Below, piece by piece: positions 23,237-33,623 of a DNA stretch of 64,000 bases. The number at the start of each line of letters is the position of its first letter. Position 1 is the first letter of the stretch. The position numbers and the translations under genes were made by a program. This stretch comes from JAVBTR01 sp031556065 (GTDB taxonomy: Bacteria > Bacillota > Clostridia > Christensenellales > Aristaeellaceae): the NCBI GenBank assembly GCA_031556065.1, contig JAVBTR010000024.1:1-64000 (forward strand). Direction: 5' to 3'. The notes under the pieces were generated by a model. The model searched no databases. It had not been told where the DNA came from and worked only from the letters and a program-made list of their open reading frames with translations.

Positions 23237-26200
23237 ATGATTATGAAACATAACGAACATGAAATTTTTTCTATTTCTTATAGTCAGCGTAACATTTGGG
23301 AGCTTGAACAGCTGTACCCCAATAGCCCTATGAATAACATTTGCACTGCTCTGCGCATCAAGGGCCGGCTGGATATCGCGCTGGTGACCCGTTGCATCAA
23401 CTGTATTTTGGAACAGGATAATACCCTTCGTACGCGCATCGCCCTTGTGGATGGCGCGCCATATCAATATCATGCCCGCTACCGGGAGGAGACCTTTCCT
23501 TTTTTCGATTTTTCAAAAACCGACAAACAGGGGGTTACCCATTGGGAAGACACGGTGGCCCAAATGGCGATGCCCATTTGTGATAGCCCATTGTATCAGT
23601 TTTTTATTTACAAACCCGATGAGGAAAGCGGCGGCGTGCTGATTAAGCTTCATCACATGATTGCCGATGGATGGAGCCTAGTGGAACTGGTGAATCGGCT
23701 GTCTTCTGCATACCTTGCTCTCCTTTCCCAAGAAACCCCTCAAATGGAGCCTATGTTTGATTACGCAGAGCATGTGCTTCGGGAAAGAGAATACTTAGCC
23801 TCAGATGCCTTTATATGGGATCGGGAATACTGGGCAGAGCAGATTTCAAGCAACGAAACCGAGGGTGCTTATTTAAAGCAGCGCAGCAGCGCAAATATGA
23901 GCTTTGCCGGAAAGCGCCTGAGCTTTCGCTTCTCAGCGTTAATTAACCATGCCATTGCTGCCTTTTGCCGAAAAAACCGTGTGGCACCCTTTACCGTTTA
24001 TTGCATCGCCTTGGCTGTTTATTTGCGTACCATGAACGGTGGAAGCGCTGTATGCCTGGGGGTTCCTGTGGTGAACCGCCCAGAATTCAAAGATAAAAAA
24101 ACGGGGGGAATGTACGTTAGCACCCTTCCGTTTTTCGTTAATACCCATTTGGATGTAAGCGCTGAAGAGTTCGTTATTAATTTAACCGATCAATGGTACG
24201 ATCTTCTCCGTCACCAAAGATATCCCTTTGGTGAAATCCTGGCCCTTCGCCGCCAAAATGGCGGATCGCAAAATGGGCTGTTCGATATCGCCCTTTCCTA
24301 CCAGGATGGAAAGATATTCAGAAGCAGCGATGCCACCATGCTTTTTTCAGGCCAATGGCTTTACAGTGGTTACCAAAGGGAACAGCTTGTTATTCATCTG
24401 AGCAGTTTAGACGGTGAGAACAGTTTTTCCGTAGATTACGATTACCTTACCCAACTTTATTCCGGGGAAGACATCAAAGAGCTGCACCAGCATATAACCA
24501 GAATTATTTCCCAGATTCTATGCTACCCTGAAGTACCTATTTGCCAATTGAATCTTTTGCACGATGAAGAAAGGGAAAAGGTTTTATATACCTTTAACAA
24601 CACACAGCAGGATCTGAATTTGGCAACGGTTCCACAGCTGCTTTTGCAAGCGGTTAAAAATGAGCCGGATACCGTAGCATTGATTTTTGAAGGAAGAAAA
24701 GTTACATACGAGGGACTTTACCAACGTGTTAGGGAGATTGCCGCAGAGCTGTGCACAGCCTTGCCGGAAAAAGAAGAAAAAGACAAAATAATCGCCATTT
24801 GCCTGCCAAGGGGCTTTGATTTGGTAGCAGCTATGCTGGCTGTGGCGCTTTCCAATAATGCCTGGGTTGTTGTGCCGCCAGAGCTGCCAAAGGCTCGGGC
24901 AGCTTATATCTTAGAGGATTGCGCTGTGGCTGCGGTAATAACCGATCCAAGCCATATCCCATTTTTTGACGGCCTTGAAAAAACATTGGTGCCTTTGGGC
25001 CAGCCGGGAATAAACGGCCACGACGCGCCTCCGGTTTCTTTGCTTACAGGCGATGATATGGCCTATGTGGTTTATACATCGGGCAGTATGGGGGCGCCTA
25101 AGGGCGTGATGATCAACCAAGCGTCCCTGGCGAATTTTTCCCAATACATGGATACAATCTATGCCAATGGCGGCGTGCTTTCCGTATGCAATACCAGCTT
25201 TGATGTTTTTATTCTCGAAACCATTTCAGCGCTTCTTTGCGGGCGCACCGTTATTCTAACGTCCGAGGAACAGTGCAATAATCCAGAGACATTGGCGAAA
25301 TTAATCAAAAACCATGGGGTAAGCTTTTTTGCTATGACGCCGTCAAGGCTCGAAGCATACCTTGCCAATACAGCCTTTGCTACAGCCATGAAGCATATGG
25401 AATGCATTGTCTGCGGAGGTGAGCCCCTTACAGAAGACCTGCTTCGAAAGCTTGAAAAGCTGACTAAGGCACGCGTATACAATCAGTATGGTCCTTCGGA
25501 AGCCACCATTGGGGTCAGCTGCAAGTGCGTTACCCAAACCCCCGCTCTTTCAGCGGGAAGACCGATGCCAAATTGCAAGCTCTATGTGCTGGATGAAAAC
25601 TTAAATCCTGCTCCCATCGGCGCTGTAGGGGAAGTGTATATCGGCGGTCTTTGCGTGGGACGCGGTTACATTAATAACGAAGAAGAAACGAAAAAGTGTT
25701 TTATTCCAAACCCTTTCGAGATGGATCAAACCATGTACCGTTCCGGCGATATGGCCTTGTACGATAAGGAGGGCGAGATACACATCCTTGGCCGAAGGGA
25801 TGCCCAAGTAAAAATGAATGGGCATCGGATTGAGTTGCAAGAAGTTTCAGCCGCGCTGCAAAAGCATCCCGCTATTTTGCAAGCGGCCGCGGATGTGATT
25901 AGCAATGGCAACAGCAAAAGCCTTGCATGCTACTATGTAGCCAAAGCCCCCATTCGTGAAGGGGCGTTGTATGATTTTTGCCAAACCATCCTTCCTTCTT
26001 ACATGATTCCCAGTGCCTTTATTCCTGTGGAAACCATTCCCCTTACAACCAACGGAAAGGCGGATCTGCGCAGCCTTCCAAAGCTTAAAAAACAAGAAAC
26101 GATTTGCCCCGTTTCCAGCAAGACACTTGAAAAGGTTTTAACCGCTTTTGAAGCTGTGCTGGAACGGCATGATTTAAGCGGTGACAGCGATTTTTTCCAA

Positions 26201-29200
26201 AATGGGGGCGACTCGCTCAATGCCTTAAAGCTAATTTCGGAAATTACCAGGCTCACAGGGGAAAAGCTAAGTGTAGCAGATATAAGGCTTCTTTCCACCC
26301 CTGCCCAAATCGCAAGTAAAATCCAGGGCTCTGAGCCGCAGCCAAGAAAAAAGGAAGATGTCATTCTGCCGATACAGCAGCAAGCCTATCCGCTTACAGC
26401 GACCCAGGAATCCATCCTTTTTTCCTCGTTTTCCGATCCCACTGGCATGGCTTACAACATGCCCGGCGGTTTTTGTTTGACTTTCGAACCGGATGAAGAG
26501 CGGCTTCAAGGTGCATTTTTTCGGTTAATTGAAGAAGAACCCATTTTGCGTACCGGCTTTGTTTTTGAAGGCGCCCAGGCAGTGGCCCACATCGCAGATT
26601 CTGTACCCTTCAGCTTGGAAAATATAAAGGGTGAAACCTACCAGCAAGCTTTCAAGGCATTTGCAAGGCCTTTTGATTTAAGCAAACCGCCCTTGCTAAG
26701 GGCGGGCTTGTGGCGGGAAAACGGAAAGCCGGTGCTTCTGATAGACGTACATCACATCATAAGCGACGGCGAAGGCACTCCTATTCTCCTTAAAAAGCTG
26801 GATGCCTATTATCAGGGTATCCACCCACAAAAAGGCCATGTTTTTTATAAAGATTATGCCTGTTATACAGGCGCTGCCCATATCAAAGGTGGCCAGGCCG
26901 CCTATTGGAAAAGCCGCTTAAGGGACCTGGGTCCCAAGCTTAAGCTGCCTACGGATGTTGAAAGGCAGGGCAGCTTTGATTATCTGGGCGGTCTGTGGCG
27001 CTTTGAAATGAAGGAAGAAGTGGCAAAACAGGTGGATCAGTTTACCATTGAAAACAGAATTACCCCTTTTGCCCTTTTTGCAGCCGCCTATGGGCTTGTG
27101 TTAGCCCAATTTTCCGGCCAGCAAGATTTGGTAATCGGCACACCGGTGGCCGGAAGGGTGTTGCCCCAAACCCAGGATATGCTGGGCCCGTTTATACATA
27201 CCCTGCCCTTGAGGCTAACCGTTGATGGCACCGTTTCCAGCTTCCTGCAAACAGTTGTAAAAGACACTGTTGATTTAATAGATCATATGGATATGGATTT
27301 GAACGGCTGCTTAGACGCTGCGGGGGTTGAGCGGGGCCAAGGGCATGACGGCTTATATAACGTGATGTTTTCTATGCACCCTGCATATGACGAAAGCTTT
27401 ACCCTGGACGGAAAACCGCTGGTTTATCTTTCCATGGAGCCCGAAACGGTTAAAATGGAATGGGTGTTGGAGGCAGTTCAAGGCACCCGTGGTTACACTT
27501 TCAATTTCGAGTATGCCAAGACGCTGTTTAAAAAGGAGACCATTGCTTTTTACGGTCGCTGTTTTCTGGCAGCAGTTGAAGGCATCATCAATAACCCAGG
27601 CACGCAAATCCATGAACTGGATATCCTTTCAAAGGAGGACAGGGCCCAAACCCTCCAAATGGCCAGAGGTAAAGGCGTGCCCTATGCGGATCGGACTATG
27701 GATGGGCTGGTTGATGCTTATGCCTCTATATATCCCCACAATCCCGCCATTTTCTTTGGTGAAAAACATGTCACCTTTGATGAACTGATGAGACAGTCTT
27801 TTCGAATCGCGGCGCAGCTACAGCAGCTGGGCGTTAAACCAGGGGACACAGTGGGCGTTTACTGTGACCGTACACCGGATTTGATTTGTGGGCTTTTTGC
27901 TGTGCTAAAGTGTGGGGCAGCTTACTTGCCGCTTTCGGATGCCTTGCCTAAAGAACGGCTGAATAGTATGCTCCACATCGCCCGCGCCGAGGTTGTTTTA
28001 TGCGATCGGCTCAGGGAAAATGTGGATGAAAGCAAATACCAGCTTTGTGTGATCGGCAGCGAGACATACGATTTTGTACCGGTGCTAAAGCGCAGCACAA
28101 GGGATACCGCCCAGGTGCTTTTCACCTCCGGCTCCACAGGTCACCCCAAAGGCATTATGATCCCCCACCGGGCCCTTGCTACCCTTGTGGAAAACTTGAA
28201 AGGCATATACCTTGAAGGGGGTGTAGAAAGCGTCCTTTGCTCTTCAAGCGTTTTGTTTGATTCATTTACAATGGAAGTTATTGTTCCACTGGCAAGCGGC
28301 ATTCCTGTGGTGCTTGCCAATGAGGCAGAAGCCATGAACCCTTGGTTGTTGGCCGAGCTGATTAAAAAAAGTGGCGTTCAGGCCATGTTCTCCACCCCCT
28401 CCCGTATGCGGGTCTTTTTAGGGGATACGGGATTCGTTCAGGCCCTTTCAAAAATAAAGGTACTGCTTTCCGGCGGCGAAGTAATGACAAATAGTCTTAA
28501 ACAAGCCCTTTTAAAGGCCTGTCCGGGGCAAATCTACAACCTATACGGCCCGGCGGAGGCCACCGTTTTCGTAACGGCGTGGAAAGTAACCCCTGAACAG
28601 GAACCTACCATTGGATTCCCCGTTAACAATGCCAAAGTCTATATTCTGGATGAAGCCATGAGGCAGGCGATGCCGGGGAGCAGCGGTGAAATATTTATTG
28701 GCGGCGAGTGTCTGGCCAGTGGCTATATATCAAGGCCTGATTTAACAAGCGCGGCCTTTGTAGATGATCCTTTTGAACCGGGCAGCAGACTCTACCGCAC
28801 CGGTGATATGGGACGTATGCTGGTAGATGGCAGAATCCAATACCTAGGCCGGAAGGATTTCCAAGTAAAGCTCAATGGTCAGCGTATTGAGCTGGATGAG
28901 ATCACTGGAAGCATTTTAAATACCGGTATGGCCGCCGATGCAGCCGTCGTTGCGATCGAAAACCCAAACGGTGGCGATTATCGTCTTTGGGGCTTTGTGA
29001 AGCCTCTTCATCCAGACGTTTTTTCCAAAGAGGCGCTTATTAAAGTCCTTTCCCAATCCCTTCCCCGTTATATGGTTCCTTCGCAGATTGTACCAGTAGA
29101 AAAAATCCCCCATACTGCTACCGGAAAAACAGATATCCGAATGCTGAAGGCTTTGGCAGCGGAGAACAAGGAGCTACAGTCAGCGGCTAAACAGCCTTCC

Positions 29201-30565
29201 ACTGTTAAGGACCCTCATTCCACAAAAGAACAGATGCTGGCCCTTTGGCAGGAAGTGCTGGCAGCAAAAAGCATTGAAGAAGATCGTTCTTTCTTTGAAC
29301 AGGGCGGCACCTCCTTGGCAGCTATGAACTTGTTGGTTCGCTATTTCAAACAAGGTTGGCAAGTGAAGCTGGGCACTTTTTACGATAGGCCCACCTTTAA
29401 TCAGCAGCTGGAACTAATTGAAGGGCTTGAAACAGCGCAGCGGCCCGTGCAAGAAGAGCCAGAAGGCATATTGGTGACAGGCGCCACAGGGTTTCTAGGC
29501 GCACATATTGTGTATGAACTGATGGAAAAAGGCGGCGGGCCGGTTTACTGTCTTGTAAGGGGCAGCGAGGAGCGGCTTTTCGATGCCTTAACAGACTACT
29601 TTGGTAAAGCGTGGGTAAGCAATCACAGCCATCGGATCGTTCCGTTTTTAGGGGATATTGCCAAGGAACAGCTAGGCATGGACTGTGAGGAATACCTGGC
29701 CCTTGCTAAGAAGGTTCACACGGTGTACCACTGCGCGGCAGATGTGCGTCATTACATGAAGGAAGAAGAGGCCGTCGCCACCAATGTGGAAGGGGCCAAG
29801 GAAATAATTCGCTTTTGTCTGCAAGCCAACGCCTATCTGGGCTTTATTTCAACCCTGAGTGTGGCGGGAGAACGTATTGTGGGTTCTGCCCATGTAAATA
29901 CAAGCAACGGCACTGTGGAATACGATGAAGACTGTATTGATATCGGGCAGAACTGGCAAGACAATGTTTATGTTCGTTCCAAATTCATAGCTGAAGAGGA
30001 AGTGCGAAGGGCAGCTTTAATCGGCCTGAAAGCGCGTATTCTGCGGGTAGGCCGGTTGGTAGGCCGGGCGGGAGACGGAAAATTCCAGCGCAATCCCCAA
30101 ACCAATTATTTTTATAATGTGATTACGGGTATTTTGCGGGTAGGCGCCATTCCCGCCGGGGTATATAACATGCCTTTGGAATTAACGGCAGTGGATTGCT
30201 GTGCCAGGGCAGCGGTGTTATTAATGAATGGCCAAACAGGGACAGCCCATTTAGCAAACCCTTATGTGGTTACCATTGGCCAGGTAGCAAGGGAAATGCT
30301 CCAACAAGCAGGGGCGCAGCCGGAATCTCTTTTACAATTGTCAAACGGACGCTTTATGCAACTGATCCTTGAAAAGCTGGCAAAGATTCCCCGGCAAAGC
30401 GCAGCCATGCTTAATTCCCTTTTGGCTATGAGCACCAAAGAGGGAACGGTTGTTGATCCGGTTTGCCATAAAACAGTGGCAGAGCTTAAGCAAATGGGCT
30501 TTGCATGGGAAGCGCCGGAACTTAAGGTGCTGCTTAAAGCCTTCATTGTAACAAAGCCCGATTAA
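23237..30565 (+). CDS. Two-module NRPS ending in a thioester reductase (C-A-T-C-A-T-R)
   Basis: A 2442-residue non-ribosomal peptide synthetase. Domains in order: C1 (about 10-430, HHMIADG at 139); A1 (about 440-955, VYTSGSMGAPKG at about 611, YRSGDM, TTNGK); T1 (Ser993 in GGDSL); C2 (about 1045-1480, HHIISDG at 1172); A2 (about 1490-1980, TSGSTGHPKG, YRTGDM, TATGK); T2 (Ser2026 in GGTSL); reductase R (GATGFLG 2082-2088, catalytic Tyr2245/Lys2249 in YVRSK). All core motifs look intact. An opening C domain before the first A domain is the layout of starters that acylate the first amino acid. The terminal R domain releases a thioester as aldehyde or alcohol. The by-eye specificity codes are DVLAICQIGK (A1) and DSMFLSLVFK (A2); I cannot assign amino acids to them. 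Start ATG is behind GGGGTG; a GTG 9 bases upstream is an alternative. Clostridial gut NRPSs of this layout are known to make N-acyl dipeptide aldehydes, and others make pyrazinones. Confidence 0.95.
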   Translation: MIMKHNEHEIFSISYSQRNIWELEQLYPNSPMNNICTALRIKGRLDIALVTRCINCILEQDNTLRTRIALVDGAPYQYHARYREETFPFFDFSKTDKQGVTHWEDTVAQMAMPICDSPLYQFFIYKPDEESGGVLIKLHHMIADGWSLVELVNRLSSAYLALLSQETPQMEPMFDYAEHVLREREYLASDAFIWDREYWAEQISSNETEGAYLKQRSSANMSFAGKRLSFRFSALINHAIAAFCRKNRVAPFTVYCIALAVYLRTMNGGSAVCLGVPVVNRPEFKDKKTGGMYVSTLPFFVNTHLDVSAEEFVINLTDQWYDLLRHQRYPFGEILALRRQNGGSQNGLFDIALSYQDGKIFRSSDATMLFSGQWLYSGYQREQLVIHLSSLDGENSFSVDYDYLTQLYSGEDIKELHQHITRIISQILCYPEVPICQLNLLHDEEREKVLYTFNNTQQDLNLATVPQLLLQAVKNEPDTVALIFEGRKVTYEGLYQRVREIAAELCTALPEKEEKDKIIAICLPRGFDLVAAMLAVALSNNAWVVVPPELPKARAAYILEDCAVAAVITDPSHIPFFDGLEKTLVPLGQPGINGHDAPPVSLLTGDDMAYVVYTSGSMGAPKGVMINQASLANFSQYMDTIYANGGVLSVCNTSFDVFILETISALLCGRTVILTSEEQCNNPETLAKLIKNHGVSFFAMTPSRLEAYLANTAFATAMKHMECIVCGGEPLTEDLLRKLEKLTKARVYNQYGPSEATIGVSCKCVTQTPALSAGRPMPNCKLYVLDENLNPAPIGAVGEVYIGGLCVGRGYINNEEETKKCFIPNPFEMDQTMYRSGDMALYDKEGEIHILGRRDAQVKMNGHRIELQEVSAALQKHPAILQAAADVISNGNSKSLACYYVAKAPIREGALYDFCQTILPSYMIPSAFIPVETIPLTTNGKADLRSLPKLKKQETICPVSSKTLEKVLTAFEAVLERHDLSGDSDFFQNGGDSLNALKLISEITRLTGEKLSVADIRLLSTPAQIASKIQGSEPQPRKKEDVILPIQQQAYPLTATQESILFSSFSDPTGMAYNMPGGFCLTFEPDEERLQGAFFRLIEEEPILRTGFVFEGAQAVAHIADSVPFSLENIKGETYQQAFKAFARPFDLSKPPLLRAGLWRENGKPVLLIDVHHIISDGEGTPILLKKLDAYYQGIHPQKGHVFYKDYACYTGAAHIKGGQAAYWKSRLRDLGPKLKLPTDVERQGSFDYLGGLWRFEMKEEVAKQVDQFTIENRITPFALFAAAYGLVLAQFSGQQDLVIGTPVAGRVLPQTQDMLGPFIHTLPLRLTVDGTVSSFLQTVVKDTVDLIDHMDMDLNGCLDAAGVERGQGHDGLYNVMFSMHPAYDESFTLDGKPLVYLSMEPETVKMEWVLEAVQGTRGYTFNFEYAKTLFKKETIAFYGRCFLAAVEGIINNPGTQIHELDILSKEDRAQTLQMARGKGVPYADRTMDGLVDAYASIYPHNPAIFFGEKHVTFDELMRQSFRIAAQLQQLGVKPGDTVGVYCDRTPDLICGLFAVLKCGAAYLPLSDALPKERLNSMLHIARAEVVLCDRLRENVDESKYQLCVIGSETYDFVPVLKRSTRDTAQVLFTSGSTGHPKGIMIPHRALATLVENLKGIYLEGGVESVLCSSSVLFDSFTMEVIVPLASGIPVVLANEAEAMNPWLLAELIKKSGVQAMFSTPSRMRVFLGDTGFVQALSKIKVLLSGGEVMTNSLKQALLKACPGQIYNLYGPAEATVFVTAWKVTPEQEPTIGFPVNNAKVYILDEAMRQAMPGSSGEIFIGGECLASGYISRPDLTSAAFVDDPFEPGSRLYRTGDMGRMLVDGRIQYLGRKDFQVKLNGQRIELDEITGSILNTGMAADAAVVAIENPNGGDYRLWGFVKPLHPDVFSKEALIKVLSQSLPRYMVPSQIVPVEKIPHTATGKTDIRMLKALAAENKELQSAAKQPSTVKDPHSTKEQMLALWQEVLAAKSIEEDRSFFEQGGTSLAAMNLLVRYFKQGWQVKLGTFYDRPTFNQQLELIEGLETAQRPVQEEPEGILVTGATGFLGAHIVYELMEKGGGPVYCLVRGSEERLFDALTDYFGKAWVSNHSHRIVPFLGDIAKEQLGMDCEEYLALAKKVHTVYHCAADVRHYMKEEEAVATNVEGAKEIIRFCLQANAYLGFISTLSVAGERIVGSAHVNTSNGTVEYDEDCIDIGQNWQDNVYVRSKFIAEEEVRRAALIGLKARILRVGRLVGRAGDGKFQRNPQTNYFYNVITGILRVGAIPAGVYNMPLELTAVDCCARAAVLLMNGQTGTAHLANPYVVTIGQVAREMLQQAGAQPESLLQLSNGRFMQLILEKLAKIPRQSAAMLNSLLAMSTKEGTVVDPVCHKTVAELKQMGFAWEAPELKVLLKAFIVTKPD

Positions 30566-30602
30566 AGCAGGTGTGCTACGAAAGCAGGTGAAGAGATTAG
30601 AT

Positions 30603-32501
30603 ATGTCCATTGGCTTGTTTATATTATTTGGTCTGATCATTCTGGCGGTAGGGTCTTTTTGCGTGCTCATGATGCGAAAGGGTAACGTTCGTCTGATCCA
30701 TGTGCTGTACTTTATCATCGCTGGTATTACTGGGCTCTGGCTTCTGGCATTAATGATGATGCTGTTTTTCCAAGGCAATCAAACCGCTGAATACATTATC
30801 GATTCCACTACCAATCTAGTCATCTTTATACCAGTGCTGATGCTATTGGTTGGCATGAGCTTTGCAAGGGATTGGCAACGGCTTCCTTACTGGTGCGGAT
30901 ACCTGTTCATTCTGCCGCTTTTTTTCTTCATCATGGTATGGACAAACCCATTGCATCATTTGCATTATGTGGTTTTTTCCATCGACAGCAACGAGGTTGA
31001 GTTTGGCCCTCTTTTGTATGTAAACGGCGTGTATTCTTATCTATGCATCATGCTTTCCATGGTGGTGGTCATTTATTCAGCGCTAAAATCAAAACGTTCC
31101 ATTCACACTCGCCAAGCTGCGCTGTTTGTGATAGGCTGCCTGATCCCGCTGTTGGTAAATATTCTGGCTACCAGCGGCCTGTTCGGTTTGAGCATCTATT
31201 CCACACCTCTTTCCTATATTCTTGGGATTATCTGCATACACGGTCTGGCTATTTTTAAGTTTCACATGCTGGATATACGGCCGATCGCCGTCGATACCAT
31301 ACTGGATCGCATTTCAGACGGTTATTTGGTTTTAAGCAATGAAATGATCATCGTAAGCCACAACCGGGCTTTTGCCAATTCTTTTGGATCAGCTTACAAT
31401 TTGGGCATTAATTCAAACTTGCGCGAGTGTGTATTCGATGGGGACATGAACGATAACGTGGGGATGCATACGCTTTTATCCTCCTTGGATATTTGCACCA
31501 CTGCGGAAAGCACCCTTTCCTATGAGCAATCCCTTACCGCCCCGGTGGAGGGCAGCGCTGTGACCAGGCATTACATGGTAGATATAACAGGGCTCAAAAT
31601 CAACGGCATAAACCAGGGTTTTGTGGTTTTCTTTAAAGATATTACCAAGCTTAAAGAAAGCATGCGCAATCTGCACAACAGCCAGCAACGCCTCATGCAG
31701 CGTGAACGGCTGGCATTTCTAGGGCAGATGCTGGGCGGCATTTCCCACAACCTTAAAACCCCTATTATGAGTATCTCTGGCAGTGTGGATTCTGTGGATA
31801 AACTAACCCAGGAATGCATTTCAAGTCTTGGGGACCCAGATGTTTCCACTGAAGACTTTATGGAAATCTACGGCGAGATTCGGGTTTGGCTTTCACGGAT
31901 TCAAGAGGCTTGCTCCTATATGTCGGATATCATTACGGCGGTTAAAGGCCAAGCCACCAATTTCAATGCCAATCGTGACATGGAATTTATCATGGACGAT
32001 GTAATAAAGCGGGTATCCCTGCTTTTGCGGCATGAATTTCTTGCCAACAACTGCACCTTGAAGGTAGCCAATCTGGTACAGGAAGTGGTCTACATCCGGG
32101 GCGATATCAACAGCATGGTACAAGTGCTCAACAATCTGGTGGGCAACGCGGTGGATGCCATGAAGGGCAATGGCGGCGAGATCGAAATAGAGCTTAACAA
32201 GGATGAGAAAAATTACTTTATAAAAGTCAAAGACAGAGGCCGCGGTATGCCAGAGAATGTAAAGCGAAACCTGTTCAGCCAAATGGTCACCACCAAAGGA
32301 GCCATGGGAAGCGGCTTGGGCATCTTTATGTCCAACTCGTTCATTAAAGCCAGATTTGACGGTACCATGTGGTTTGAAGACAACCCCGGCGGCGGTACAA
32401 TCTTTGGAATATCCCTACCATTAAATAATACAGAAAACATATCAGGTAATTATGACGATGTCGATGCAGGACCGATGGGTGAAGAGGAGGATAAACCATG
32501 A
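30603..32501 (+). CDS. Membrane sensor histidine kinase with N-terminal 7TM-type region
   Basis: 632 residues: seven or eight hydrophobic segments (about 1-225) resembling the 7TM histidine-kinase sensor domain, a PAS-like domain (about 232-350, ILDRISDGYLVLSNEMIIVSHNRAF), then a HisKA-like H-box with His382 (GGISHNLKTP) and an HATPase domain (NLVGNAVDAM, DRGRGMP, GSGLGIF). I chose ATG 30603 (AGGTGAAGAG upstream) rather than the GTG at 30573. It lies inside the biosynthetic operon, 37 bases after the NRPS, and overlaps the response regulator by 4 bases. The membrane sensor type suggests a hydrophobic ligand, perhaps the product itself; that is inference. Confidence 0.9.
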   Translation: MSIGLFILFGLIILAVGSFCVLMMRKGNVRLIHVLYFIIAGITGLWLLALMMMLFFQGNQTAEYIIDSTTNLVIFIPVLMLLVGMSFARDWQRLPYWCGYLFILPLFFFIMVWTNPLHHLHYVVFSIDSNEVEFGPLLYVNGVYSYLCIMLSMVVVIYSALKSKRSIHTRQAALFVIGCLIPLLVNILATSGLFGLSIYSTPLSYILGIICIHGLAIFKFHMLDIRPIAVDTILDRISDGYLVLSNEMIIVSHNRAFANSFGSAYNLGINSNLRECVFDGDMNDNVGMHTLLSSLDICTTAESTLSYEQSLTAPVEGSAVTRHYMVDITGLKINGINQGFVVFFKDITKLKESMRNLHNSQQRLMQRERLAFLGQMLGGISHNLKTPIMSISGSVDSVDKLTQECISSLGDPDVSTEDFMEIYGEIRVWLSRIQEACSYMSDIITAVKGQATNFNANRDMEFIMDDVIKRVSLLLRHEFLANNCTLKVANLVQEVVYIRGDINSMVQVLNNLVGNAVDAMKGNGGEIEIELNKDEKNYFIKVKDRGRGMPENVKRNLFSQMVTTKGAMGSGLGIFMSNSFIKARFDGTMWFEDNPGGGTIFGISLPLNNTENISGNYDDVDAGPMGEEEDKP

Positions 32502-33607
32502 GGAAGTATCAGGCCAAGGGTGGTCAAAACGATATAAAGATTCTTACGCTGGATGATGATTTGTCCATTGCGCTGACCATTCAATCCTATTTTCGCTCGT
32601 CCGGTTTTGCGGTGGATGTGGAAAACGATCCCCTCAAGGCCATAGAGCGGATTCGGGAGACCCATTATGATATTCTTCTTTTAGATTTTTTGATGACACC
32701 TATCTGTGGTGATAAAGTGGTAGAGGCTATTCGCGCATTCAACAACGAATTGTATATTGTGCTTTTAACAGGGCACAAAAGCATGGCTCCGCCCCTTGCC
32801 ACCATACGGGCGTTGAATATTCAAGGCTATTTTGAAAAAAGTGACCGCTTTGATCAGCTTGAGCTTTTGATTGAATCCTGCGCAAAATCCATTGGGCAAT
32901 TAAGAACCATTCGGAAATACCGCGATGAATTGGAAGACACCAACCTTCGTTTGACCCAAACCAACGACCAGCTGCAAGCACAGAACGAGGATATGATCAA
33001 GGTCATGCGCTCTGTGGTAGATGCGCGGGATATCTACACATGCGGGCATTCGGATCGTGTGGCCATTTTGGCACAGAAGTTAAGCATTGCCATGGGAAGA
33101 GAGGAGGCAGATCATATTCGCGTACGAACCACCGGTCTTTTCCATGATATTGGGAAGATCAAAGTGCCGGATCGTATTTTGCTTAAAGAAGGCCGTCTTA
33201 ACGATGAAGAAAGGCTTGTAATGCAAGCACATCCCCAGAATGCGGTGGATATTGTAACCAATGCAGGCATGTTTAAGGAAATGATACCGGGGATCCTTCA
33301 ACATCATGAGCGGTTTGACGGTGGCGGCTATCCTCTTGGCCTCTGCGGTAGCGCTATTTGCGAAGATGCCCGTATTATCTGTGTTGCCGATTGCTTTGAT
33401 GCCATGACCTCTTTTCGCCGTTACCGGGCAGATAACATGACAGTTTCACAGGCCCAGGCGGAGATTTCCCGCTGTAAGGGAACCCAGTTCGATCCAGAAA
33501 TTGCCGATGCTTTTATCGAGCTATTGAATGATTTTGAATCGCTTAAGGCTGATCCGGCCTGGTCCGATCCCTTAAACGGATTGCAAGATAATTTACACCA
33601 ATGTTAA
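32498..33607 (+). CDS. Response regulator with HD-GYP output domain
   Basis: 369 residues: receiver (about 12-130, phospho-acceptor Asp63 in LLLDFLM, acidic pair at 19-20), a coiled-coil linker (about 136-172), and an HD-GYP domain with HDIGK (216-220) and HHERFDGGGYP (269-279). HD-GYP proteins hydrolyse cyclic di-GMP and relatives; the metal and GYP residues are all present. There is no DNA-binding domain, so this two-component pair does not act directly on transcription. Its presence in an NRPS operon links product formation or sensing to cyclic-dinucleotide signalling. Confidence 0.92.
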   Translation: MRKYQAKGGQNDIKILTLDDDLSIALTIQSYFRSSGFAVDVENDPLKAIERIRETHYDILLLDFLMTPICGDKVVEAIRAFNNELYIVLLTGHKSMAPPLATIRALNIQGYFEKSDRFDQLELLIESCAKSIGQLRTIRKYRDELEDTNLRLTQTNDQLQAQNEDMIKVMRSVVDARDIYTCGHSDRVAILAQKLSIAMGREEADHIRVRTTGLFHDIGKIKVPDRILLKEGRLNDEERLVMQAHPQNAVDIVTNAGMFKEMIPGILQHHERFDGGGYPLGLCGSAICEDARIICVADCFDAMTSFRRYRADNMTVSQAQAEISRCKGTQFDPEIADAFIELLNDFESLKADPAWSDPLNGLQDNLHQC

Positions 33608-33623
33608 TAAGGGGGAAGCAAAC

